Assembly (NCBI GenBank): GCA_025355835.1
Contig: JANXYW010000265.1
Location: 1-9,723, forward strand
Direction of reading: 5' to 3'
DNA length: 9,723 nt
Source: Chloroflexota bacterium
Lineage (GTDB): Bacteria > Chloroflexota > Dehalococcoidia > DSTF01 > JACRBR01
The notes beneath the pieces were generated by a model. It did not search any database. It was not told the origin of the DNA and saw only the letters and a program-made list of their open reading frames with translations. The position numbers and the translations under genes are program-made. Every line of letters begins with the position of its first letter. Position 1 is the first letter of the stretch. Shown in pieces: positions 1-6,417 of this stretch.

Positions 1-329
1 CCGAGCTGCGTCGCGTCCGGCTCGCCGAGCAGCCGCCGCAGCGACGCAACCGCGCCGTCGTAGCGCGCCTGCAGCAGCGGCTCCGACTCCGTCTTCGACC
101 AGCCTTCGTCGACCGACGGCACAACGATCGCCGGACTGAACACGCCGAACGCCGACGTCACCACAAGCCCGCTCGGCTTGCCCAACGACGCGCCGCGGCT
201 ACAGAAGTACCCGGGCCCGTACCCGGCCAACCCGAGCTTCGCGTAGTTCGCGTGCGCTTCCGGTGCAAAGTACACATTCGCACCAATCGGCTCGCACAAA
301 TTCCGTATCGCCCGCGTTCGCCCGTCCAT
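1..329 (-). CDS. SCO6745 family protein, N-terminal part (cut by left edge)
   Basis: The frame starts at ATG 327-329 and stays open to the left edge, giving 109 N-terminal residues. An in-frame TAG lies just upstream, and a GAGG ribosome-binding motif sits 5 bases before the start. The protein begins MDGRTRAIRNLCEPIGANVY, followed by FAPEAHANY, GYFCSRGASLG, a segment around VTSAFGVFSPAIV and the start of an alpha-helical stretch (ARYDGAVASLRRLLG). The order 'LCEP..A..YFAPE' then 'GY...R.A.LG' then 'V.SAF..F.P..V' matches my recollection of the SCO6745 family of actinobacteria and Chloroflexota. The family's biochemical role is unknown to me, and members are usually about 250-300 residues, so less than half is visible. 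It lies 43 bases downstream of the CoA-transferase gene on the same strand and could be co-transcribed with it. Confidence 0.75.
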   Translation of the reverse strand, partial: MDGRTRAIRNLCEPIGANVYFAPEAHANYAKLGLAGYGPGYFCSRGASLGKPSGLVVTSAFGVFSPAIVVPSVDEGWSKTESEPLLQARYDGAVASLRRLLGEPDATQL

Positions 330-350
330 CAGTACCTCGTAACCTATCCA

Positions 351-372
351 CTAGCCACGAATCACTACTACC
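351..372 (-). repeat. Short intergenic repeat, copy 1
   Basis: This 22-base stretch lies between the CoA-transferase stop codon (373) and the SCO6745-family start (329). It matches 3319-3340, at the nadE/HAD junction, at 18 of 22 positions without gaps. On the minus strand both copies read approximately GGTAGYAGTGAYTMGTGGCT. It contains several TAG/TGA triplets. Its function is unknown; it could be a small dispersed intergenic repeat. Confidence 0.45.
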
Positions 373-1842
373 TCACGGCCACCACAGCGCACGCGCCTGC
401 GCGCGCAGATCGTCGCGATGATCCGGGTGCGCCACAGCGATCAGCTCCTCCGCGCGCTGCCGGTGATTCTTCCCCCACAGCCGCGCGATGCCGTACTCCG
501 TAATCACGGTGTCGGCGAAGAACCGCGGTATCGTCACGAACGACCCCGGATCCATCTGCGCGACGATGCGTGACACCGCACCGCCCATCGCCGTCGAAGG
601 CAGCAGCGTGATCGCCCGCCCGCGCGCCGAGAACGCGCCGCCCAGGTGCATCTCCGGCTGTCCGCCCGTGCCGTTGATCATCCGCCCGCCGAACACGGTC
701 TCGGAGTTGATCTGCCCCATCAGGTCTACCGTGATCGCGTTGTTGATCGCGACGAATCGATCGAACTTCGTCAGCGTCTTCAGATGCAGCACGTACTCCG
801 GGTCGTACAGTTCGAAGTGCGGATTGTCGTCGATGATCTCGTAGTCGTTGGGATCACAACCCGTCCACGCCGCAGCGACGGAGCGCCCGGTGTGAATCTC
901 CTTCTGGCTGCCGTCGACGATGCCGTCGCGCCACATCTTCGCCAGGCCGGGCCAGCCCAGCTCGGTGTGGATGCCTAGATGCTTGCGCCCCGCGAACGCT
1001 CCCAGCCGCACGATCCCGCGCGACGGCTCGCCAACGCCGATCTGGATCGTGTCTCCGTCTTGAATCAGGCCATGCAGGTGCCGCGCGATCGGCTCCGCCT
1101 CCGGAGGCGGATCGCCCATGCCGAGCAGGCCGCGCACATCGGCCGGCGCCAGCGCCGGAATGATCGCCCGCACGGAGCTCAGCACATGCAGCGATGGCAG
1201 TTCGGCGCCAAGCTGCTTCCATCCCTCGCGTCGCGCGTCGTCTACAATCGTCGCGACGATCTCGTCGAACACGACGCGCTCCAGCGGCGGCGGCGTGAAC
1301 TCAACGAACTGATCGATCTCCGAGACGTGGATATACACATCGCCGTGTACTTGCGTCAGCGACTCATCGACCTGTGCGATCACGATCGGGCAGCGCCGCG
1401 CGTACGATCGCTGCACCCAGTTGTGCACGCCGAAGTGGCAGTACCCGGCGCGATTCGGTTTCGAGACGGTGCAGATCAGCACATCGGGAACTTTCACATC
1501 GCTGTGCCGCTCATCGTCGTACGCCTTCATGCCCAGCGAGAAGAGATTCGGCAGGTACGTGCCGCGCCGCTCGTCCATCACGAACCGGGCGAAGTCGCCG
1601 ATGTACAGCTCAAACTCGACCTTGAACGTCGATTCGTCGGGCATCCGCAGCCACCCCGGATCGGCGGCGGGCGCGAGCAGTCGCACGGTCACGTCCTTCA
1701 GCTCATCGCGACGCGCCGCGAGCGCCATCGCCAGTGTCACCGGCGGAAAGATCGGAATCATCACCGTGTCGCCCGAGCGCACGGCTTTCATCGCCTCGGT
1801 CGGCGTCGTCAACCGCTGCTTGTAGATGTCCTGCCAGTCCAT
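373..1842 (-). CDS. Acetyl-CoA hydrolase/CoA-transferase family protein (4-hydroxybutyrate/butyrate CoA-transferase type)
   Basis: The 489-residue product matches the two-domain family of acetyl-CoA hydrolases, succinyl-CoA:acetate CoA-transferases and 4-hydroxybutyrate or butyrate CoA-transferases. These cytoplasmic enzymes move CoA between carboxylic acids through a glutamyl-CoA thioester. Residues about 5-185 form the N-terminal domain. The C-terminal domain holds a glycine-rich turn (QIGVGEP, 267-273), LGIHTEL (289-295) with the likely catalytic Glu294, GTGGQPE (391-397), LLPSTA (413-418), SRIV (424-427), TEYGIA (449-454) and AHPDHRDDL (471-479). All are family landmarks, so the enzyme looks intact. 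The ATG is preceded by GGAGGGG at 1846-1852, a strong ribosome-binding site that supports this start. The acid substrate cannot be read from the sequence: the glycine-rich turn continues GEPSRG, unlike the usual GIGxxP. A candidate promoter and dyad lie just upstream (1864-1915). Confidence 0.93.
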   Translation of the reverse strand: MDWQDIYKQRLTTPTEAMKAVRSGDTVMIPIFPPVTLAMALAARRDELKDVTVRLLAPAADPGWLRMPDESTFKVEFELYIGDFARFVMDERRGTYLPNLFSLGMKAYDDERHSDVKVPDVLICTVSKPNRAGYCHFGVHNWVQRSYARRCPIVIAQVDESLTQVHGDVYIHVSEIDQFVEFTPPPLERVVFDEIVATIVDDARREGWKQLGAELPSLHVLSSVRAIIPALAPADVRGLLGMGDPPPEAEPIARHLHGLIQDGDTIQIGVGEPSRGIVRLGAFAGRKHLGIHTELGWPGLAKMWRDGIVDGSQKEIHTGRSVAAAWTGCDPNDYEIIDDNPHFELYDPEYVLHLKTLTKFDRFVAINNAITVDLMGQINSETVFGGRMINGTGGQPEMHLGGAFSARGRAITLLPSTAMGGAVSRIVAQMDPGSFVTIPRFFADTVITEYGIARLWGKNHRQRAEELIAVAHPDHRDDLRAQARALWWP

Positions 1843-1863
1843 GCACCCCTCCGTCGCTACAGG

Positions 1864-1888
1864 ATCGCCCGCACGTCGTACGGGCGAT
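1864..1888. promoter_or_regulatory. Inverted repeat overlapping the predicted transcription start of the CoA-transferase gene
   Basis: ATCGCCCG (1864-1871) and CGGGCGAT (1881-1888) form perfect 8-base arms around a 9-base spacer. The dyad lies 22-46 bases before the CoA-transferase ATG and overlaps the candidate -10 box at 1887-1892. It could be a repressor operator or a hairpin in the 5' leader. No T-tract follows on the minus strand, so a terminator is unlikely. Confidence 0.5.
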
Positions 1889-1915
1889 TATCTGGGACGA
1901 GCGGCGCAAAGCAAA
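1887..1915 (-). promoter_or_regulatory. Candidate promoter for the CoA-transferase gene
   Basis: On the minus strand, TTTGCT (1910-1915) and GATAAT (1887-1892) are separated by 17 bases. They match the sigma-70 -35 and -10 consensus at 3 of 6 and 5 of 6 positions. The start would fall near 1880, giving a leader of about 40 bases with a good ribosome-binding site. The -35 box overlaps the foot of the preceding terminator hairpin. Confidence 0.4.
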
Positions 1916-1940
1916 GGGGCCGCCGCGGCGACCCCTTTGC
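1911..1940 (-). terminator. Rho-independent-like terminator after the cupredoxin gene
   Basis: GCAAAGGGG (1911-1919) and CCCCTTTGC (1932-1940) are perfect 9-base arms. The interior is itself largely self-complementary (GCCGCGGC), giving a very stable hairpin 23 bases past the cupredoxin stop codon on the minus strand. The minus-strand bases after it are TTTGCTTTGCG, a moderately T-rich tail. This places a transcription break between the cupredoxin and CoA-transferase genes. Confidence 0.7.
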
Positions 1941-1963
1941 GTCATTGCCCTGATGAACCGTGC

Positions 1964-2485
1964 CTACTTCACGGTGAAGGGCGTGTACATGCCCTGGCTG
2001 TAGTGGGCTGGAAGGTTGCAGACGAAGACGTACGCTCCGGGCTCTAGCGTCACGGTGAGACTCTTCGTGTCGCTGATGTTGAGGTCCTCGATCTCGTCGA
2101 TGTGATGCACACCGTCGCCGTCTTCGTTCACTTTCGATTTGTCCGCGACGAGCGGCAATTTGTCGGGAGCGAGATCCGTCTTGAAGACAACGAATTCGTG
2201 GTCGGTCGGGCCGGTGTTTGTTGCTGTGAAGGTGAAGCTGCCGACGGGTCCGCTGCTCTTGTCGAGCGCGAACGCGAAGTCCTTCACGCTGACCTTGATT
2301 GCCGTCCCCGATACCGCCGTCGTGGCCGGCGAAGCGGCCGCAGTGGCGGCTGGAGCAAGCGTCGCTGCGACGGATGGCTTCCCGGCCGCCGCCGTCTTCG
2401 TCTTGTCGCCGCTGCTCGTGCCGCCGCATGCCGCTGTAATCGCCAACACAACCAGCACTGCTACGATTGATAGATACGTTCGCAT
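1964..2485 (-). CDS. Cupredoxin lipoprotein (sulfocyanin/rusticyanin-like type 1 copper protein)
   Basis: The 173-residue product has a signal peptide (hydrophobic at about 5-18) ending in ITAAC, with Cys20 as the predicted lipidation site. A linker rich in Ala, Thr and Pro follows (about 22-60), then a cupredoxin domain at 61-173. The type 1 copper ligands are all present: His96 (TDHEF), Cys156, His161 and Met166 (VCNLPAHYSQGM). The C-x4-H-x4-M spacing is that of rusticyanin and sulfocyanin-like proteins. It is probably an electron carrier anchored on the outer face of the cytoplasmic membrane; its redox partner is not visible. The ATG follows GGAGGAG with a 6-base gap. Flanking gaps of 184 bases upstream and a terminator downstream suggest a single-gene transcript. 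Confidence 0.92.
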   Translation of the reverse strand: MRTYLSIVAVLVVLAITAACGGTSSGDKTKTAAAGKPSVAATLAPAATAAASPATTAVSGTAIKVSVKDFAFALDKSSGPVGSFTFTATNTGPTDHEFVVFKTDLAPDKLPLVADKSKVNEDGDGVHHIDEIEDLNISDTKSLTVTLEPGAYVFVCNLPAHYSQGMYTPFTVK

Positions 2486-2532
2486 TTGGTACTCCTCCTA
2501 GTTTGCGTTCAGCAGCCCGTCGCGGGCCGTCG

Positions 2533-2563
2533 AATATCCTCAATGTCATCATGCGGCTGACAA
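2533..2563 (-). promoter_or_regulatory. Weak candidate promoter for the cupredoxin gene
   Basis: On the minus strand, TTGTCA (2558-2563) lies 19 bases before GATATT (2533-2538). The -35 match is good (5 of 6), but the -10 is weak and the spacing is long. It sits in the 184-base gap upstream of the cupredoxin gene, where a promoter is expected. Confidence 0.22.
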
Positions 2564-2669
2564 CAGTGGGGCGACAGGGAAGGTCGGCACGGCAGGGGCC
2601 ACTGAACGGCACGAGATGCACGGCCGAATGGCACGGCCAGCGGCGACATCGGGAGAAGAGAGCGAGCGC

Positions 2670-3290
2670 CTATGCGCGCGGCCGCACGCCCAGTTCGGCG
2701 AGCTGCATCTCGAGCACGTGCTCGTTCACGAGAAAGTGCACGGCGTGCATCCCCGCGTCCCGTGCCGCCTCAACATTCGCCGGCAGGTCGTCGATGAACA
2801 CGCACTCGCCCGGCGCCAGATCGAGCCGCTGCGCCGAAAGTGCATAGATCCGCGCATCCGGCTTCGCCATCCCCACGTCCGCGGACACAACGATGTCATC
2901 GAACAGATCGGCGATGCCGTGCGACTCCCGCAGTGCGCGCTTCAGCGTACTGTCCGCGTTGCTCACCACAGCAGTCTTGTACGCAGGCCGCAGCCGGCGT
3001 ATCAGGTCGATGTTCGGCGCGATCAGATGTTGCCGCTCACGCCAATGCTGGTGCAGCGGCGGCAGCTCACGTCCCGCAGCAGCCTCCAACGCCCGGTGCG
3101 AATCGTCAAGCCATGCCTGCCGATCACCGACGCCAACTTCGATCTTCCGCCACGCATCCGACCCGTAGAGCGTTTCGACAATCGTCCGCGCGCGCAGGCC
3201 GTGCTCCTGCTCGAGCGTGCGCGCAAGATCCCATCGCATGTCCCACAACACGCCGCCGTAGTCGAAGATCAACCCACGAATCTCAGCCAA
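2670..3290 (-). CDS. HAD-superfamily hydrolase, subfamily IA (YihX-like phosphatase)
   Basis: The 206-residue product is a haloacid-dehalogenase-fold hydrolase, probably a small-molecule phosphatase with an unknown substrate. Motif I is FDYGGVL with nucleophile Asp10; motif II is SNAD (Ser110); motif III is the Lys of AKPDARIY (Lys143); and motif IV is FIDD (Asp167-Asp168). The helical cap lies between motifs I and II. Motif I is DxG rather than DxD, as in the YihX-like group, so the second acid is absent. I chose TTG at 3288-3290 because AGAGGG lies 4 bases upstream and the conserved fold begins within five residues. An in-frame GTG at 3324-3326 would add 12 residues (a tryptophan-containing stretch) that do not look like part of the fold. 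It lies 45 bases downstream of nadE and is probably co-transcribed with it. Confidence 0.87.
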   Translation of the reverse strand: MAEIRGLIFDYGGVLWDMRWDLARTLEQEHGLRARTIVETLYGSDAWRKIEVGVGDRQAWLDDSHRALEAAAGRELPPLHQHWRERQHLIAPNIDLIRRLRPAYKTAVVSNADSTLKRALRESHGIADLFDDIVVSADVGMAKPDARIYALSAQRLDLAPGECVFIDDLPANVEAARDAGMHAVHFLVNEHVLEMQLAELGVRPRA

Positions 3291-3318
3291 TCGACCCTCT
3301 TCCGCCAGCCACCATGTA

Positions 3319-3340
3319 CCAGCCACTAGTCACTGCTACC
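3319..3340 (-). repeat. Short intergenic repeat, copy 2 (overlaps the nadE stop)
   Basis: This 22-base stretch matches 351-372 at 18 of 22 positions without gaps. On the minus strand it contains the nadE stop codon TAG (3336-3338) and a further TAG. It also covers the alternative GTG start of the HAD gene, which is another reason to prefer the downstream TTG. Confidence 0.45.
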
Positions 3341-5063
3341 GCGGCCGATACCGGTTCGCAATCGGCAGCCGCCGGTCGCGGCCGAAGGCGCGCGGCGTGA
3401 TCTTCACGCCGGGCGCCGCCTGCCTCCGTTTGTACTCGTTCCGGTCGATCATCTTCACCGCCCGCTCCACCAACGCAGCGTCGTACCCCATCCCCACGAT
3501 CTCGTCGATCGTCCGGTCCTCCTCCACGTACGCTTCGATGATCGGGTCGAGCACCTCGTAAGGCGGCAGGCTGTCCGTGTCGAGCTGATCCGGCCGCAGC
3601 TCGGCGCTCGGCGGCTTGCTGATCACGCTCTCCGGGATGATCTCCCGCCCCGCCACCCGGTTCCGATACCCGCACAGTTCCCAGACCAATGTCTTCGGCA
3701 CGTCTTTGATCACGGCGAACCCCCCGGCCATGTCCCCGTACAGCGTCGCGTACCCCGTCGCCATCTCGCTCTTGTTGCCCGTCGTCAGTGCCATCCAGCC
3801 GAATTTGTTCGACAGCGACATCAGGAGGTTGCCGCGGATCCGCGCCTGCAAATTCTCCTCCGCCGTCCCGAACTGCGTGTCCGCGAACGCCGGCTTCAGC
3901 ATCCCCAGCATCGCCTCGAACGCCGGCTCTATCGGGATCGTCATGAAACGAATGTCCAGCCGCTCCGCCAATTCTTGCGCGTCCGTCTTGCTCCCGTCCG
4001 AAGAGAACCGCGACGGCATGGACACGCCCACCACGTGGTCCGCACCTAGTGCGTCCACCGCGATCGCCGCCACGATCGACGAATCGATCCCACCAGAGAG
4101 GGAAATCACCACGGTCTCGAAACCCGTCTTGCCGATATAGTCGCGCACGCCCAGCACCAGCGCCTCCCATACCTCCGCAACTGGATCGAGCAGCGGCGGC
4201 ATGGCCGGCGACACGAACGGCTTCGTATCGCCGAACGGCGAGTTCGAAACGCGCATCTTCGGCGAACCTCCAACGACCGCCGAGCGCTCTCTCCGGTATC
4301 GAGGATCGTGCAGTCGAGCCTGCTTCACGCCTTCAACGTCGATGTCGTACACAAGGAGGTCTTCCCGAAACTGCGCGCCACGCGCGACCAGCGTCCCGCG
4401 CTCGTCGCAGACCATGCTGTGCCCGTCGAACACCAGCTCGTCTTGGCCGCCGACAGCATTCACGTAGCAGACGACGACCGCGTTGTCGCTCGCCCGCGTC
4501 GAGACCATCGTCTCGCGCTGTGCGCCCTTGCCGCGGTGGTACGGCGACGCGTTGATGTTGATGATCACTTCGGCGCCAGCCAACGCCTGCTCGCGCGTCG
4601 GCCCGTCTGGATACCAGATGTCCTCACAGACGTTTACGCCAACATCGACACCCGCAATCACGTACACGGGCGACACACTGCCGCGCTGAAAGTAGCGGTC
4701 TTCGTCGAACACGCCGTAGTTCGGCAGAAAGCGCTTATGGTAGCGAGCAGCAATTTTCCCGTCGCAGATCACGGCAGCCGCGTTGTAGATGTCCTCATCG
4801 GCGTCCACAAACCCAACGACGGCCACGATGCCCTTCGTCGCGGCGGCAATCCGATCGAGTGCGGCGATGTTGTCCTCAACGAACGATCGGCGCAGCAACA
4901 GATCCTCCGGCGGATAGCCGGTCACGGCCAGTTCCGGAAACGCCACCACATCGACGCCCAAATCGCGCGCACGCCCGATCCAATCGATGATCTTCGACGC
5001 GTTCCCGTCAAGATCGCCGACTGTGGTATCGATCTGCGCCAGCCCCACGCGAAGGGTTTGCAT
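3336..5063 (-). CDS. nadE: Glutamine-dependent NAD+ synthase (two-domain NadE)
   Basis: The 575-residue enzyme catalyses the last step of NAD biosynthesis, amidating deamido-NAD+ with ATP and glutamine-derived ammonia. Residues about 3-265 form the nitrilase-type glutaminase domain with catalytic Glu44 (FPELAVTGY), Lys110 (RYHKRFLPNYG) and Cys146 (VNVCEDIW). Residues about 295-575 form the synthetase domain. It has the pyrophosphate-binding P-loop SLSGGIDSS (321-329), ENLQARIRGNLLM (403-415) and TGNKSEMATGYATLYGDMAG (428-447), followed by IKDVPKT (452-458). All key residues are present and the length is normal for the bacterial two-domain form. The start gives the typical MQTLRVGLAQIDTTVGDL opening, and GGGAG lies 7 bases before the ATG. 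It is the first gene of the minus-strand block and is followed by the HAD gene. The upstream dyad at 5107-5127 may regulate it. Confidence 0.97.
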   Translation of the reverse strand: MQTLRVGLAQIDTTVGDLDGNASKIIDWIGRARDLGVDVVAFPELAVTGYPPEDLLLRRSFVEDNIAALDRIAAATKGIVAVVGFVDADEDIYNAAAVICDGKIAARYHKRFLPNYGVFDEDRYFQRGSVSPVYVIAGVDVGVNVCEDIWYPDGPTREQALAGAEVIININASPYHRGKGAQRETMVSTRASDNAVVVCYVNAVGGQDELVFDGHSMVCDERGTLVARGAQFREDLLVYDIDVEGVKQARLHDPRYRRERSAVVGGSPKMRVSNSPFGDTKPFVSPAMPPLLDPVAEVWEALVLGVRDYIGKTGFETVVISLSGGIDSSIVAAIAVDALGADHVVGVSMPSRFSSDGSKTDAQELAERLDIRFMTIPIEPAFEAMLGMLKPAFADTQFGTAEENLQARIRGNLLMSLSNKFGWMALTTGNKSEMATGYATLYGDMAGGFAVIKDVPKTLVWELCGYRNRVAGREIIPESVISKPPSAELRPDQLDTDSLPPYEVLDPIIEAYVEEDRTIDEIVGMGYDAALVERAVKMIDRNEYKRRQAAPGVKITPRAFGRDRRLPIANRYRPR

Positions 5064-5106
5064 CGTTCGGCTCCCGCAACCTTCCAGATCGCCCGTCTCA
5101 TCGGAC

Positions 5107-5127
5107 TTAGTGTCAAATGTACACTAA
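5107..5127. promoter_or_regulatory. Perfect 7-base dyad upstream of nadE, operator-like
   Basis: TTAGTGT (5107-5113) and ACACTAA (5121-5127) are exact reverse complements around 7 bases. The dyad starts 44 bases upstream of the nadE ATG. On the minus strand it contains TTGACA (5111-5116), a perfect -35 hexamer, although I find no good -10 at standard spacing. The size and symmetry resemble a binding site for a dimeric repressor, for example of the TetR type. The regulator is not in this window. Confidence 0.45.
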
Positions 5128-5162
5128 CTCATCTTCACAGCGCTAGAGCAGGCTTCTGCATA

Positions 5163-5288
5163 GACGCTCCATGGCGACACGCGAAGCGCGTGGCATAGCC
5201 GTCTCGGCTGTGCGTCCGGCAAAGCCGGAACACGAAGTACAACGCCAGTGACCCGCTGTCTCTTGGCGTGCGAAGCGTCCTGGACGCT
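5163..5288. other. Cluster of five consecutive short hairpins in the divergent intergenic gap
   Basis: The 361-base gap 5064-5424 holds no convincing gene. Within it are five consecutive stems: CACGCG/CGCGTG around AAG (5178-5192); AGCCG/CGGCT around TCT (5197-5209); TCCGGC/GCCGGA around AAA (5215-5229), extended by GTG/CAC to 5210-5233; ACGCCA/TGGCGT around 16 bases (5242-5269); and AGCGTC/GACGCT around CTG (5274-5288). GACGCT also occurs at 5163-5168 and could pair with 5274-5279, closing the whole domain in competition with the last hairpin. No T-tract follows on either strand, so these are not ordinary terminators. It could be a structured RNA, a long leader for either divergent gene, or a decayed palindromic repeat. 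The strand is undetermined. Confidence 0.5.
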
Positions 5289-5368
5289 ACGGAGCAACAA
5301 AGACACTGCACGACAATGGGTGGCTGCGCGAACGCTGCGAATGTACGTACACCGCGAATGAACGCGCG

Positions 5369-5397
5369 TTCCGCTACCGATCGACACTTGTTATCCT
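5369..5397 (+). promoter_or_regulatory. Weak candidate promoter for the ABC exporter operon
   Basis: TATCCT (5392-5397) matches the -10 consensus at 4 of 6 positions and TTCCGC (5369-5374) matches the -35 at 3 of 6, with 17 bases between. The start would lie about 20 bases before the TTG start codon. A 10-base palindrome, TGTACGTACA, lies upstream at 5342-5351. Confidence 0.3.
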
Positions 5398-5424
5398 GCT
5401 TTCGGGCGATTCAGCCCCTACATA

Positions 5425-6417
5425 TTGAGCACTGTCACCACGACCCCATCGACGCGAACGAACGCAGATGCGGCATCCGCCGCCGTAGATGCGCGCGACC
5501 TCGTCTACGCGTACGGCGAACGACGCGCCCTCGACAGCCTCAGCATTTCCGTGCCCCAGGGCACCATCTTCGGCCTGCTTGGCCCGAACGGCTGCGGCAA
5601 GAGCACGCTGCTCTCGATGCTCATCGGTCGCCGCAAGCCCGATAGTGGCGACATCCGCGTCCTCGGCCAGCCGCTGAGCGCGAAGCTGCGAGCGCGTATG
5701 GGCATCGTCTTTCAGGAACCGTCCCTCGACCCCACGATGACCGTCCGCGAATCGATGCAACTGCAAGGCCGCATGTTCGGCCTCCCGCGCGCCACGACAG
5801 AGCAGCGCACAACGCAGCTCCTTGACAACGTCGCCCTCACCGACCGCGCTGCATCGATGACGGCGACGCTCTCCGGCGGCATGAAACGCCGCCTCGAACT
5901 CGCGCGCGCACTCCTCACCGAACCAGCGCTGCTCCTGCTCGACGAGCCGACGCTCGCACTCGATCTCGATTCGCGGCAGGATCTCTGGCGGCACCTGCTC
6001 GAAGCGAACGCCGCCGGCACGACGCTGCTCCTGGCAACGAACGATGTCGCCGAGGCCGAACGCTACTGCCACACCATCACCCTGCTCGACGAGGGCCGAG
6101 TCGTCGCGCACGGCACGCCCGCCGACCTGAAACGCGATCTCCGCCACGATGCCGTCCGCGTCGAGTGGAAAGATGACGCCGAGCGCGAAGCCGCCACGAT
6201 CGAGTCGTGGCCAGGCGTCGGTGGTGTGCGCATCGCGGGCCGCACGACGCACGTCACGGTCGATGCCGCCAGCCCGTTCCTCACGCGCCTCTTTCAAGAC
6301 GCGGGCAGCCGCATCAACGGCGTCCAGATCGAGGAAACGACACTCGAAGACGTCTACTTCCAGCTCGTCGGCAAGACCATCTCCACGTCCGACGCCGCGC
6401 AGCGGAGCACAGTCTGA
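5425..6417 (+). CDS. ABC transporter ATP-binding protein (DrrA/CcmA-like, ABC-2 type exporter)
   Basis: The 330-residue cytoplasmic ATPase powers an ABC-2 exporter with the permease encoded next to it. It has Walker A GPNGCGKST (53-61), Q-loop Gln97 (VFQEPSLDPTMT), signature LSGGMKRRLELARALL (149-164), and Walker B LLLLDEP (169-175) with catalytic Glu174. The D-loop reads TLALDLDS instead of the usual TxGLDPxS. The H-loop position is Asn206 (LLATNDVAEAE) where relatives have His. The C-terminal extension (about 243-330) ends its conserved part with LEDVYFQLVGK (307-317), typical of DrrA-like exporter ATPases. The start is TTG 5425-5427 with no clear Shine-Dalgarno motif, so its position is less certain; the first 20 residues are low-complexity. 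The stop overlaps the permease ATG (TGATG). The exported substrate is unknown. Confidence 0.92.
   Translation: MSTVTTTPSTRTNADAASAAVDARDLVYAYGERRALDSLSISVPQGTIFGLLGPNGCGKSTLLSMLIGRRKPDSGDIRVLGQPLSAKLRARMGIVFQEPSLDPTMTVRESMQLQGRMFGLPRATTEQRTTQLLDNVALTDRAASMTATLSGGMKRRLELARALLTEPALLLLDEPTLALDLDSRQDLWRHLLEANAAGTTLLLATNDVAEAERYCHTITLLDEGRVVAHGTPADLKRDLRHDAVRVEWKDDAEREAATIESWPGVGGVRIAGRTTHVTVDAASPFLTRLFQDAGSRINGVQIEETTLEDVYFQLVGKTISTSDAAQRSTV

Noticed and set aside
979..1953. A 324-codon plus-strand reading frame opposite the CoA-transferase gene
   Set aside because: Its translation is rich in Arg and His with no recognisable motif, and it lies antisense to an intact enzyme. It is a by-product of GC-rich codon use.
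2093..2128. EF-hand-like loop in the cupredoxin lipoprotein (residues 120-131, NEDGDGVHHIDE)
   Set aside because: Positions 1, 3, 5, 6 and 12 fit, but position 8 is His and related sulfocyanin-like proteins have an acidic loop ending in DEIEDL at this place, so calcium binding is not supported.
2616..2645. Repeated CACGGCC motifs after the HAD gene considered as a terminator
   Set aside because: They are mainly direct repeats rather than inverted ones, and no stable stem with a T-tract could be drawn.
5374..6297. A 307-codon minus-strand reading frame opposite the ABC ATPase gene
   Set aside because: The complementary strand encodes an ATPase with all Walker and signature motifs; the antisense product has no family features.
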